A DNA stretch of 64,000 bases from contig CAUGSS010000006.1 of assembly GCA_959602365.1 (NCBI GenBank), positions 1 through 64,000 of the forward strand. Reading direction: 5' to 3'. Positions within the stretch are counted from its first letter, which is position 1; every line of letters starts with the position of its first letter. This DNA comes from an uncultured Eubacteriales bacterium. GTDB lineage: Bacteria > Bacillota > Clostridia > Oscillospirales > Oscillospiraceae. The notes under the pieces were generated by a model, which made no database searches, had not been told where the DNA came from, and worked only from the letters and a program-made list of their open reading frames with translations. The translations under genes were made by a program, and so were the position numbers. Below are positions 42,557-49,978 of this stretch, in pieces.

Positions 42557-43252
42557 ATGTCCGAAAAAGAACAAGATAAAATCCTGATCGTGGAGGATGA
42601 GGAAAAACTCAACCGCATGATCGAACTGGAGCTGAAATATGAGGGCTATGAGACCGGAAAGGCCTTTGACGGCCGGACCGGGCTGGAGATGGCCCTGTCC
42701 GGGGAGTACCAGCTGGTGCTGCTGGACATCATGCTGCCCGGGCTCAACGGGCTGGAGGTGCTGCGGCGCATCCGCCGGGAGGACGAGGCCCTGCCGGTGA
42801 TCCTGCTCACCGCCCGGGACACCACCATGGACAAGGTGTCCGGCCTGGATTTGGGGGCGGACGACTATATCACCAAGCCCTTCGCCATCGAGGAGCTGCT
42901 GGCCCGGATCCGCTCCGCCCTGCGCAAGCGCACCCAGCGCCAGGCCCCGGGCGGGGAGGGGGCCCTCACCGTCCAGGGCGTCCGGCTGGAGCCGGACAGC
43001 CGCCGGGTGACCGTGAACGGGGAAGAGGTGGAGCTGACCCGGAAGGAGTTCGACCTGCTCCACTGCCTGATGGCCCACCAGGGCAAGGTGATGAATCGCT
43101 CGGAGCTGCTTAACACGGTGTGGGGCTACGACTTCGCCGGGGAGACCAACACCGTGGACGTGTACATCCGCTTCCTGCGCAGCAAGATTGACGAGCAGTA
43201 TTCCCTCAAGCTGATCGAGACGGTGCGGGGCGTGGGCTATGTCATCCGCTGA
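42557..43252 (+). CDS. OmpR/PhoB-family response regulator
   Basis: 231 residues. The receiver domain (about 8-120) has the acidic pair VEDEE, phospho-Asp in LLDIMLPG, TARD and the Lys of TKPFAIEELLARI. The winged-helix DNA-binding domain (about 135-230) has LTRKEFDLL and NTVDVYIRFLRSKID. The start is the ATG at 42557, nine bases after GGAGG. It overlaps the kinase gene by 14 bases. Confidence 0.95.
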   Translation: MSEKEQDKILIVEDEEKLNRMIELELKYEGYETGKAFDGRTGLEMALSGEYQLVLLDIMLPGLNGLEVLRRIRREDEALPVILLTARDTTMDKVSGLDLGADDYITKPFAIEELLARIRSALRKRTQRQAPGGEGALTVQGVRLEPDSRRVTVNGEEVELTRKEFDLLHCLMAHQGKVMNRSELLNTVWGYDFAGETNTVDVYIRFLRSKIDEQYSLKLIETVRGVGYVIR

Positions 43253-44378
43253 GCTGCCCCTGACCAAGGACGCGGCGGCGGCGGCGGGGCCCTATGTGGC
43301 CCGGGTGTTCTTCCGCTCTCTGCTGAGCTTTCTGGCGGTGGACGTGGTGGTCATGCTCTGCTTTGACGGGGCGCTGTGGCAGTGGGCGGTGCTCACCGGG
43401 GTGGAGGCCCTGTTTCTGATCTTCAACGTCTGGCGCAGCAACCTGGCGGTGCGCCAGGTGCTCGCCCCCCTGGGCGCCCTGGCGGAGGCGGCGGAGGCGC
43501 TGAAGGACTCCTCCCTGGACGCCAATGAGCTGCGCCGGCTGGCCCGGAAGCTGGAGCGGGTGGACGAGCGCACCCTGGCCCAGCGGATTGCGGTCACCGG
43601 GGGCGGCAAAGAGCTGTCCGCCCTGGGGGAGGCCATCAACGGCATGCTGGAGCGCATTGACCGGCGCTATCAGGCCCAGGTGCGCTTCACCTCTGACGCC
43701 AGCCACGAGCTGCGCACCCCGATATCCGTGATCCAGGGCTATGCCAACCTGCTGGACCGGTGGGGGAAGGACGACCCCCAGATCCGCCAGGAGGCCATCG
43801 ACGCCATCCGCCAGGAGGCCGACGCCATGGCCAGGCTGGTGGAGCAGCTGCTCTTCCTGGTCCGGGGGGACAACGAGACCCAGAAGGTCACCCTGGAAGA
43901 GCTGGATCTCACCGCCCTGGTCACCGCCGTGGCCAGGGAGACCGACCTGGTGGACGACACCCACCGGGTGGAGGCGCAGGTGGAGGATGGGGTGCGCGCC
44001 ATCGCCGACGGGGGCATGATCAAGGAGTGCCTGCGGGTGCTGTGCGACAACGCCCTGAAGTATACCCCTGAGGGGGGCAGCGTCACCATCGCTCTGAGGA
44101 CGGAGGAGGGGCAGGCCTGTATCTCCGTCACCGACACCGGGGTGGGCATCCCCGAGGAGGATCTGCCCCGGATTTTTGACCGGTTTTACCGGGCCGAGCA
44201 GTCCCGCTCCCGCTCCACCGGGGGCACCGGGCTGGGTCTGGCCATCGCCGCCTGGATTGCCGCCCGCCACGCCGGACGCATCGACGTGTCCAGCCGTCCG
44301 GGGCTGGGCAGCCGGTTCACCCTGGTCTTTCCCCTGGCCCCGCCGGAGCCGGAGGAGGAAGAGGAGGAGCCGGCATGA
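43239..44378 (+). CDS. Sensor histidine kinase
   Basis: 379 residues. Two N-terminal membrane helices (about 24-65) with almost no extracytoplasmic loop, so signal sensing may be within the membrane. HAMP-like linker to about 140, H-box FTSDASHELRTPISVIQGYA, N-box CDNALKYTP, G1 DTGVGIP, F-box IFDRFYRA, G2 GGTGLGLAI. It ends in an acidic tail. Cognate of the overlapping response regulator. The signal is unknown; the layout resembles intramembrane-sensing kinases of Firmicutes. Confidence 0.93.
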   Translation: MSSAELPLTKDAAAAAGPYVARVFFRSLLSFLAVDVVVMLCFDGALWQWAVLTGVEALFLIFNVWRSNLAVRQVLAPLGALAEAAEALKDSSLDANELRRLARKLERVDERTLAQRIAVTGGGKELSALGEAINGMLERIDRRYQAQVRFTSDASHELRTPISVIQGYANLLDRWGKDDPQIRQEAIDAIRQEADAMARLVEQLLFLVRGDNETQKVTLEELDLTALVTAVARETDLVDDTHRVEAQVEDGVRAIADGGMIKECLRVLCDNALKYTPEGGSVTIALRTEEGQACISVTDTGVGIPEEDLPRIFDRFYRAEQSRSRSTGGTGLGLAIAAWIAARHAGRIDVSSRPGLGSRFTLVFPLAPPEPEEEEEEPA

Positions 44379-44689
44379 AAATTGTCACCATCTGCGGCAG
44401 TATGCGCTTTGCCCCCGAGATGCGGCGGGCGGCCTTTCGTCTGGAGAGCCGGCAGGGCTGCAACGTGCTGCAATGCACCTACCCGGAACCCGGGGAGACC
44501 GTCACGGCGGAGATGCGGCAGCGGCTGGAGGAGGCCCACCTGGAGAAAATTCGCATGAGCGATTTCATCTATGTGGTGGACGTGGGGGGCTACATCGGCC
44601 AGTCCGTGGGTCAGGAGATCGCCTATGCCCGACAGCTGGGGAAGTCGGTGGTTTTTGACAGCCAGACCCCGGCGGATACGCCCCTATGA
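44375..44689 (+). CDS. DUF4406 / deoxyribosyltransferase-fold protein
   Basis: 104 residues. The N-terminal IVTICGSMRFAPEMRRAA and IRMSDFIYVVDVGGYIGQSV with EIAYARQLGK follow the nucleoside 2-deoxyribosyltransferase-like fold (SLOG/DUF4406-related). It may bind a nucleotide; activity unknown. Its start overlaps the kinase stop as ATGA, so it is translated with the two-component system. A terminator follows. Confidence 0.8.
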   Translation: MKIVTICGSMRFAPEMRRAAFRLESRQGCNVLQCTYPEPGETVTAEMRQRLEEAHLEKIRMSDFIYVVDVGGYIGQSVGQEIAYARQLGKSVVFDSQTPADTPL

Positions 44690-44717
44690 GGTCGCCGGAC
44701 TCATAAAAACAGAACAG

Positions 44718-44760
44718 AGCCCCCGGGCACCCTGGAACAACAGGATGCCCGGGGGCTTTT
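44718..44760 (+). terminator. Terminator of the two-component operon
   Basis: A 12-bp stem AGCCCCCGGGCA / TGCCCGGGGGCT followed by TTTTG. Confidence 0.9.
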
Positions 44761-44769
44761 GCATCCCTT

Positions 44770-44935
44770 CTGTCGCCCTGAGGAGGGCCCAGCCCACCCC
44801 CCCTTGTCATCCTGAGGCGGGCCCAGCCCGACGAAGGATCTTCTCCTCGGGGCCCGGGGATGGCGGAGAAGGATTCTTCGCTGCGCTCAGAATGACAGGG
44901 GGGAGTGCCTTCAAAATGACAGGGGGAAGCGCAGC
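44770..44935. repeat. Single palindromic repeat, degenerate
   Basis: Core at 44806-44896 with interior CTCGGGGCCCGGGGATGG and outer ends GTCATCCTGAG / CTCAGAATGAC, plus one or two minisatellite units on each side. The rest of the spacer to spoIIE (44936-45229) has no gene. Confidence 0.85.
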
Positions 44936-45189
44936 CGATACCATGGCGGCGGGGGCAAGCCCCCGCCCTACGTTCTCTCCGGGGCGGAGATTTTTCGGAT
45001 CTTTTGCCCCTTTCGCTCCCTTTGCCACGAGGGGTGGAACTTTTTCTCCCACCGGGGGGAGCGACTCCGATCCAAAAGGCTAAATTGTCCTTTTTGTCAT
45101 ACTCAGAGGAAAAACGCCCGGGTTTTTCCTGGAAAATCAGCACTTTTTGTCCCGTTTATTTTCCGACCCCTTCCGCAGAAAACTTCTCC

Positions 45190-45195
45190 TATACT
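45190..45195 (+). promoter_or_regulatory. Possible -10 element of spoIIE
   Basis: TATACT in CTCCTATACTGGGG, 35 bases before the start. A -35-like TTCCGA is 23 bp upstream, longer than usual. Bacillus spoIIE also has an atypical long spacer and needs Spo0A; no clear 0A box is seen here. Confidence 0.4.
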
Positions 45196-45229
45196 GGGGA
45201 AAACTCACTGCTCCAAGGGGGACAAGCAT

Positions 45230-47386
45230 ATGAAGACAAAGGGCCGCAGGCGGGCGCCCGCCCGCCCAATACGGGAAAAAGGGAAACAGCTGGTGCTGGG
45301 GGCGCCCTGGGTGGCGCTGGCCTCGGAGTGCGCCACCCGCTTTTTTCTCGCCGCTGTGCTGGCGGCGGGACAGATTTTGGGAGGGTATTCCCCCTTCGCC
45401 CTGGGGTTTGTGGCCGCCTCCGGCCCCGGGGCCGGGGGCTTTTTTGCCCTGTTGGGGGCGGGGATGGGTTATCTGCTGGCCCAGAGCCTGGCCAACGCCT
45501 TCCGATATGTGGCCACCGCCATTCTGATTTACGCCGTGGCCTTCGCCTTTTACGACCTGAAGCTCTACTCCACCCGGTTTTTTATGCCCTTGAGCGCCGC
45601 GTTCCTGGCCGGGCTGACCGGATTTGTGTACTTAGCGGAGGAGGGGTGGCAGCCCTCCAGTGTGGTCTGCTTTGCCACGGAACTGCTGCTGGTGGGGCTG
45701 TCCGCCCGGTTCTTCGCCCTGTCTGCCCGCCAGGATGCCACGGCAGACCAGCAGCGGCTGGCCATCCTGCTCACTATGGGGGCGCTGGCCATCTCCCTCC
45801 AGGCGGTGCCGCTGCCCTTCTCGCTGAGCCTGGGGGGCATGCTCGCCACGGCGGCGGCCCTCTGGTGCGCCCGCTATGCCGGGCCCTTCTCCGGCGCGGC
45901 GGCGGCCCTGGGACTGGGGCTGTGCCTGGATCTGGCCGGAGGCGGGGGCAGCAGCTGGGCGGCGGCCCTGGGCCTGGGCGGACTGCTCAGCGCCGCCGGG
46001 GCCCGGTGGGGGCGGCACATGCAGGTGGCCGCCCTGCTGGCGGGGATGCTGTCCGTCACCCTCTGGGATTACTCGGTTTCGGGCAGTTTTCTGCCCTTCT
46101 GGGACGGGGTGCTGGGCTGCTGCCTCTATCTGGCCCTGCCCCTGGCCTGGCTGGACAAGCTGGCGGGACTGCTGCCCCAGGAGCCGGGGCTTCCGCCTGC
46201 GGCGCTCCCCCGGCGGGAGGCGCTCGCCCAGCCCGCAGCGGCGGTTCAGACCGCCGCCGCTGCCCGGCCCGTGGCCCTGGAGGCGGTGCAGCAGCGGCTG
46301 CGCCGTCAGGGGACGGCCTTCCGCACCCTGTATGAGCAGCTCTCCGCCGATCTGGACCAGGCGCCGGAGCCCAGGCTGGACGCGCTGGAGCTGTTTGAGC
46401 GGGCCGCCCAGCGGGTGTGCCAGGGCTGTGTCTTTCACTCCACCTGCTGGAAGCGGGAGCGCTCCGCCACCCGGAAGGCCCTGCGCCCGGCGGCGGATGG
46501 GATGGAAAAGCGGGGCCGGGCCGACCCGGCGGACTTTCCGGTGGGGTTTGCCGCCCGGTGCTCCCGGCTCAACGAGCTGGTGAACGGGGTCAACCAGGAG
46601 TACGCCGGGGAGCTGACCCGGCGGCGCTACCGCCTGAAGCTCCAGGAGGCCCGGCGGGCGCTGTGCCGCCAGTATGAGCGCATGGCCCGGCTGCTGGGGG
46701 AGAGCGCCCTCTCCCTGGAGGAGCCGGCGGTGCCCGCCATGGGAGCCACAACCATGTCCGCGCTGGCCGGGGTGGCGGCGGGCCGGCGGCCGGGCCAGGA
46801 GGTCAGCGGCGACGCCGGGGGCTGGTTCCGGGATGAGGGCGGGGTGCTCTGGGTGGTGCTCTGCGACGGCATGGGCTCCGGCCCCGAGGCCGCCCGGGAC
46901 AGCCGCTTTGCCTATCGGCTGCTGGAGCAGTTTTTGTCTGCCGGCATCGGCCCCGAGGTGGCGCTGGCCACGGTGAGCGGCGCCCTGGGGCTGCGCTGGG
47001 AGTGCACCGGGGGCTTCACCACCATCGATCTGCTCCAGCTGGACCTAAAGACCGGCGAGGGGGCGGTGTACAAGCTGGGGGCCGGCCCCACCTATCTGCG
47101 CCGGGACGGGGTGATCAGCCGGGTCACCTCCTCCACACTGCCCGCAGGACTGCAGCAGGGCGCCGCCCCGGACGTGAGCCGCTTCCGGCTGCGCCCCGGG
47201 GACCTGGCGGTGCTGGTCAGCGACGGCGTCACCGATGGCAGCGAAGACGAATGGGTGCGCCAGCAGATCCGCGCCTTCCAGGGGGACAGCCCCAAAGACC
47301 TGGCCGGAGCGCTGCTGCAGCACGACCAGATGGTCTCCGACGACCGCACCGCCATCGTGCTGCTGATGGAGGGAACCCAGGTGTGA
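45230..47386 (+). CDS. spoIIE: Stage II sporulation protein E (PP2C phosphatase)
   Basis: 718 residues. About ten membrane helices in residues 25-310, a central FtsZ-interacting/regulatory region (about 330-500, with CQGCVFHSTCW), and a C-terminal PP2C-type phosphatase (about 515-715) with metal-binding Asp in VLCDGMGSG, SDGVTDGSED and DDRTAIVLL. It dephosphorylates SpoIIAA to release sigma-F in the forespore and works at the polar septum. The start is the ATG at 45230 after AGGGGG. It implies that the host can form spores. Confidence 0.95.
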   Translation: MKTKGRRRAPARPIREKGKQLVLGAPWVALASECATRFFLAAVLAAGQILGGYSPFALGFVAASGPGAGGFFALLGAGMGYLLAQSLANAFRYVATAILIYAVAFAFYDLKLYSTRFFMPLSAAFLAGLTGFVYLAEEGWQPSSVVCFATELLLVGLSARFFALSARQDATADQQRLAILLTMGALAISLQAVPLPFSLSLGGMLATAAALWCARYAGPFSGAAAALGLGLCLDLAGGGGSSWAAALGLGGLLSAAGARWGRHMQVAALLAGMLSVTLWDYSVSGSFLPFWDGVLGCCLYLALPLAWLDKLAGLLPQEPGLPPAALPRREALAQPAAAVQTAAAARPVALEAVQQRLRRQGTAFRTLYEQLSADLDQAPEPRLDALELFERAAQRVCQGCVFHSTCWKRERSATRKALRPAADGMEKRGRADPADFPVGFAARCSRLNELVNGVNQEYAGELTRRRYRLKLQEARRALCRQYERMARLLGESALSLEEPAVPAMGATTMSALAGVAAGRRPGQEVSGDAGGWFRDEGGVLWVVLCDGMGSGPEAARDSRFAYRLLEQFLSAGIGPEVALATVSGALGLRWECTGGFTTIDLLQLDLKTGEGAVYKLGAGPTYLRRDGVISRVTSSTLPAGLQQGAAPDVSRFRLRPGDLAVLVSDGVTDGSEDEWVRQQIRAFQGDSPKDLAGALLQHDQMVSDDRTAIVLLMEGTQV

Positions 47387-47454
47387 CCGGGGCCGCGCTG
47401 CCCCCTCCCTGTTGTTCCAAGGCGTATTTGCGCTCCTGTTAGCGTGAGAAGCGC

Positions 47455-47830
47455 CGTTTTCCATTCTGTCATCCTGAGGAGTATTTCCTTCCTCGTTATC
47501 TTGAGAAGCGCCTGTTCCCGTTGTCATCCTGAGGAGCGCAGCGACGAAGGATCTGCTTCCGCAGACCTGCGGGCATCGTGGAATGGAGGAAAAGATCCTT
47601 CGCTGCGCTCAGGATGACACAGGGAGAATGCTCAGGATGACATAGGGAGAATGCTCAGGATGGCACAGGGGGGAAAGGCTCAGGATGGCATAGAAGGGAC
47701 AGCTCAGGATGATATAGGAGGAAATGCTCAGGAGGGCGGGGAGATGCGTTCAGGATGACACGGGAAAAGTGCTCAGAATCACAGGGGCGGCGCGCGCCCG
47801 GAATGACGAGGGGCAGGGTGCGTTCCATGA
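47455..47830. repeat. Palindromic repeat with right-hand minisatellite
   Basis: Core at 47523-47618, short left arm (GTCATCCTGAGGAGTATTTC and one variant), long decaying right arm to about 47830 (CTCAGGATGACATAGGGAGA and variants). It fills most of the 553-base spacer between spoIIE and the next gene; nothing else is seen there. Confidence 0.88.
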
Positions 47831-47939
47831 CAGGGGGCGGAGGCGCGCGGGATGGCCGGGGCCGGGGCGATGAGGCGGATAAGGTGTTATATTTTTCCTG
47901 GGATGGGGCCATACTGCCAGTGAAAGGAAGTGGTTTCCA

Positions 47940-48212
47940 ATGGTCAAGGGAATTTCCCGCCGGGTCATCGTGGTGCGGGCGCCGGATCCCAGATTTTTTG
48001 AGCAGGCGGTGTTTTTCCTCCGGGAGGACGCCCTCCACCAGGATGGGGTCACCGCCGAGCAGGTGGTGTCTGAGGCAAAGCGGGTGGCGGCGGGCTATAT
48101 CCGCCGCAGCAAGGATCATCCGGCCCAGCGCCGGCTGCCCGCCGGGGCCAGGTGGTGTGCCCTGGGCGCGGCGGCGGCCAGCGTCATCTGGGCGCTGATC
48201 TGCTTTTTGTGA
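47940..48212 (+). CDS. Small tail-anchored hypothetical protein
   Basis: 90 residues: a soluble basic N-terminal part (ISRRVIVVRAPDPRFFEQAV, helix to about residue 60) and one C-terminal membrane helix (WCALGAAAASVIWALICFL) with no tail beyond it, so probably tail-anchored. The start is the ATG at 47940 after GGAAGTGG. A terminator follows. Function unknown. Confidence 0.7.
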   Translation: MVKGISRRVIVVRAPDPRFFEQAVFFLREDALHQDGVTAEQVVSEAKRVAAGYIRRSKDHPAQRRLPAGARWCALGAAAASVIWALICFL

Positions 48213-48239
48213 GCCCCCGGGCCTGTCCGGTGTCTGTGA

Positions 48240-48280
48240 GCCGCCCAGCCGGGAAGATTGGCTGGGCGGCCTGTCATTTT
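48240..48280 (+). terminator. Terminator after the tail-anchored protein gene
   Basis: An 11-bp stem GCCGCCCAGCC / GGCTGGGCGGC with a 9-base loop, followed by CTGTCATTTT. Confidence 0.8.
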
Positions 48281-48361
48281 GCACAAAAAAGGGCGGCGTT
48301 TTTCTCTATCCTCCAGACGAAAATATCGCAACTGAACGGCCGCCAAACGTGCCGGTGCCAC

Positions 48362-48390
48362 TTGCATCCGGCCCAAATGTGTGCTAAACT
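48362..48390 (+). promoter_or_regulatory. Sigma-A promoter of the cupin-SDR operon
   Basis: TTGCAT (48362-48367), a 17-base spacer and TAAACT (48385-48390), giving a leader of about 70 bases. The same -35 hexamer precedes the LysR gene, and the same -10 the minus catabolic operon. Confidence 0.8.
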
Positions 48391-48466
48391 GAACACAGTG
48401 GTTAATGGGGAGAAAGATTTTTTTCTTCTCCCAAATAACAACGTTTTTGGAAAGGAAGTCATTTTT

Positions 48467-48844
48467 ATGGCACAGTATCTGATTCAGCGGGCCGAAGGCA
48501 CCGAGGGCAGCAGCGTCTACACCTACACTGCGCCCGGCCACAACAACTGCACCCCCACCCGTCTGTTTGACCCCGAGGGAGGCCCCAACGGCGTGGACGG
48601 CACCAAGATGATCATGGGCATCACCCATTTTGAGCCCGGCGGAGGCTGCGACTACGGCGCCAACCCCCTGGAGTCCATCTACTACATCCTGAAGGGCGAG
48701 ATGACCCTGAAGACCGAGACCGAGGAGACCGTTCTCCACGCCGGCGACTGCTTCAAGTGCTGCGGCGGCTGCCCCAAGAGCGTGACCAACACCGGCGACA
48801 CCGTCACCGACATGCTGGTCTGCCTGCTGCCCCCCCAGGCCTGA
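48467..48844 (+). CDS. Cupin-fold protein with unusual Cys-rich metal region
   Basis: 125 residues with a single cupin barrel: motif-1 region HFEPGGGCDYGANPLESIYY...LKGEM and motif-2 region HAGDCFKCCGGCPKSVTN. The usual HxH of motif 1 and the His of motif 2 are missing, while the Glu is kept and several Cys appear. It may bind metal differently or act without metal, as an isomerase/hydrolase or sensor. The start is the ATG at 48467 after AAGGAAG. It is followed 66 bases later by the dehydrogenase gene in the same transcript. Confidence 0.75.
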   Translation: MAQYLIQRAEGTEGSSVYTYTAPGHNNCTPTRLFDPEGGPNGVDGTKMIMGITHFEPGGGCDYGANPLESIYYILKGEMTLKTETEETVLHAGDCFKCCGGCPKSVTNTGDTVTDMLVCLLPPQA

Positions 48845-48910
48845 TTGTGTTTCATCTGCCGCTCCGGCCCGGAGCGGCACTGAATAAAAATTTGAAAAGG
48901 AGTCTTACTT

Positions 48911-49786
48911 ATGCCTAAAGTGTATTCTGGCGATCTGACCAAGATGTTTGACATCGCCGGCAAGAAGGCGATGATCTTTGGCGGCGCCGGCGGTTTCGGC
49001 GAAGCCATTGCCGAGGGCTATGCCGCCAACGGCTGCTCCGTGTGCATCTCCTCCCGCAGCGAGGACAAGCTGAAGGCCGCCGTGGAGCGGATTCAGGCCA
49101 AGGCCGCCCCTGGCGTCAAGGTCATGTACCTGGCCGGCGACGCGGGCGACGAGGAGTTCGTCAAGAAGTGCGTCGAGATCGTCACCGGCGCTGAGGGCCT
49201 GGGCGGCTGCGACATTCTGGTCAATGCCCAGGGCATCAACAAGAAGATGTGGTCCTATGAGATCGACACCGATTTCTTTGAGAAGATGCTGCACACCAAC
49301 ATCACCTCTCTGATGCTGACCTGCAAGTACTTCGGCAACTGGATGAAGGATCACAACCTGGAGGACGGCGACACCTACACCGCTCCTGAGGCTGGCCAGC
49401 CCAACACCAACAAGGGCTATGGCAAGATCATCAACTTCGGTTCCGTCCGCGGCATCCGCGCCGTGGCCAACGGCGGCGGCGGCAACGTGCCCTACAACAC
49501 CACCAAGGGCGCCGTGGAGATGCTGACCAAGGCCTTCGCCGCTGACCTGCGTCCCAACATCCAGGTCAACGCCATCGGCCCCACCATCACCTACACCCCG
49601 ATGATGGTCGGCATCCTGCCCCCCGATGAGAACGTCCGCAACGGCATCGCCGGCTCCCTGCCCGCCATGCGTATCGGCTATGAGATCGACGTGGTCGGCC
49701 CGGCCATCTTCCTGGCCTCCGCCGCCTCCGACATGGTCACCGCTACCACCATCTATCCCGATGGCGGCCTGGTGGCTACCTCCTGA
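48911..49786 (+). CDS. Short-chain dehydrogenase/reductase
   Basis: 291 residues, classical SDR. Cofactor motif GGAGGFGEA near residue 23, NAQG (variant of NNAG) at about 109, catalytic Ser in NFGSVRGIRAV and YNTTK (Tyr/Lys about 196-200). ISSRSEDKL after beta-2 suggests NADP-type binding, but this is not certain. Codons are strongly biased to C-ending and AAG forms compared with the neighbours, suggesting high expression. The ATG at 48911 follows AAAAGGAG. It probably reduces or oxidises a ketone/alcohol intermediate of the adjoining catabolic locus. Confidence 0.9.
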   Translation: MPKVYSGDLTKMFDIAGKKAMIFGGAGGFGEAIAEGYAANGCSVCISSRSEDKLKAAVERIQAKAAPGVKVMYLAGDAGDEEFVKKCVEIVTGAEGLGGCDILVNAQGINKKMWSYEIDTDFFEKMLHTNITSLMLTCKYFGNWMKDHNLEDGDTYTAPEAGQPNTNKGYGKIINFGSVRGIRAVANGGGGNVPYNTTKGAVEMLTKAFAADLRPNIQVNAIGPTITYTPMMVGILPPDENVRNGIAGSLPAMRIGYEIDVVGPAIFLASAASDMVTATTIYPDGGLVATS

Positions 49787-49812
49787 TTTTCGGATCAGAA
49801 CGCCATATGTTC

Positions 49813-49847
49813 AACGGCGCACCGCATTTGCGGTGCGCCGTTTTTTT
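49813..49847 (+). terminator. Terminator of the cupin-SDR operon
   Basis: A perfect 14-bp stem AACGGCGCACCGCA / TGCGGTGCGCCGTT with a 2-base loop, then a T run. Confidence 0.95.
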
Positions 49848-49862
49848 GATACGCAACAGGGC

Positions 49863-49909
49863 GCAGCGCGCCGCAGTGATTCAGTAAAACTGCGGCGCGC
49901 TGCTTTTTT
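49863..49909 (+). terminator. Second terminator after the SDR gene
   Basis: A 15-bp stem GCAGCGCGCCGCAGT / ACTGCGGCGCGCTGC, an 11-base loop and TTTTTTG. Together with the one before, it separates convergent transcription units. Confidence 0.9.
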
Positions 49910-49978
49910 GACCCAGGAAGCCCTGGGCGGAGACAGAGCACCCCCAGGGGAGAGCCCAATCTCCGGGTTTTATGAGCG

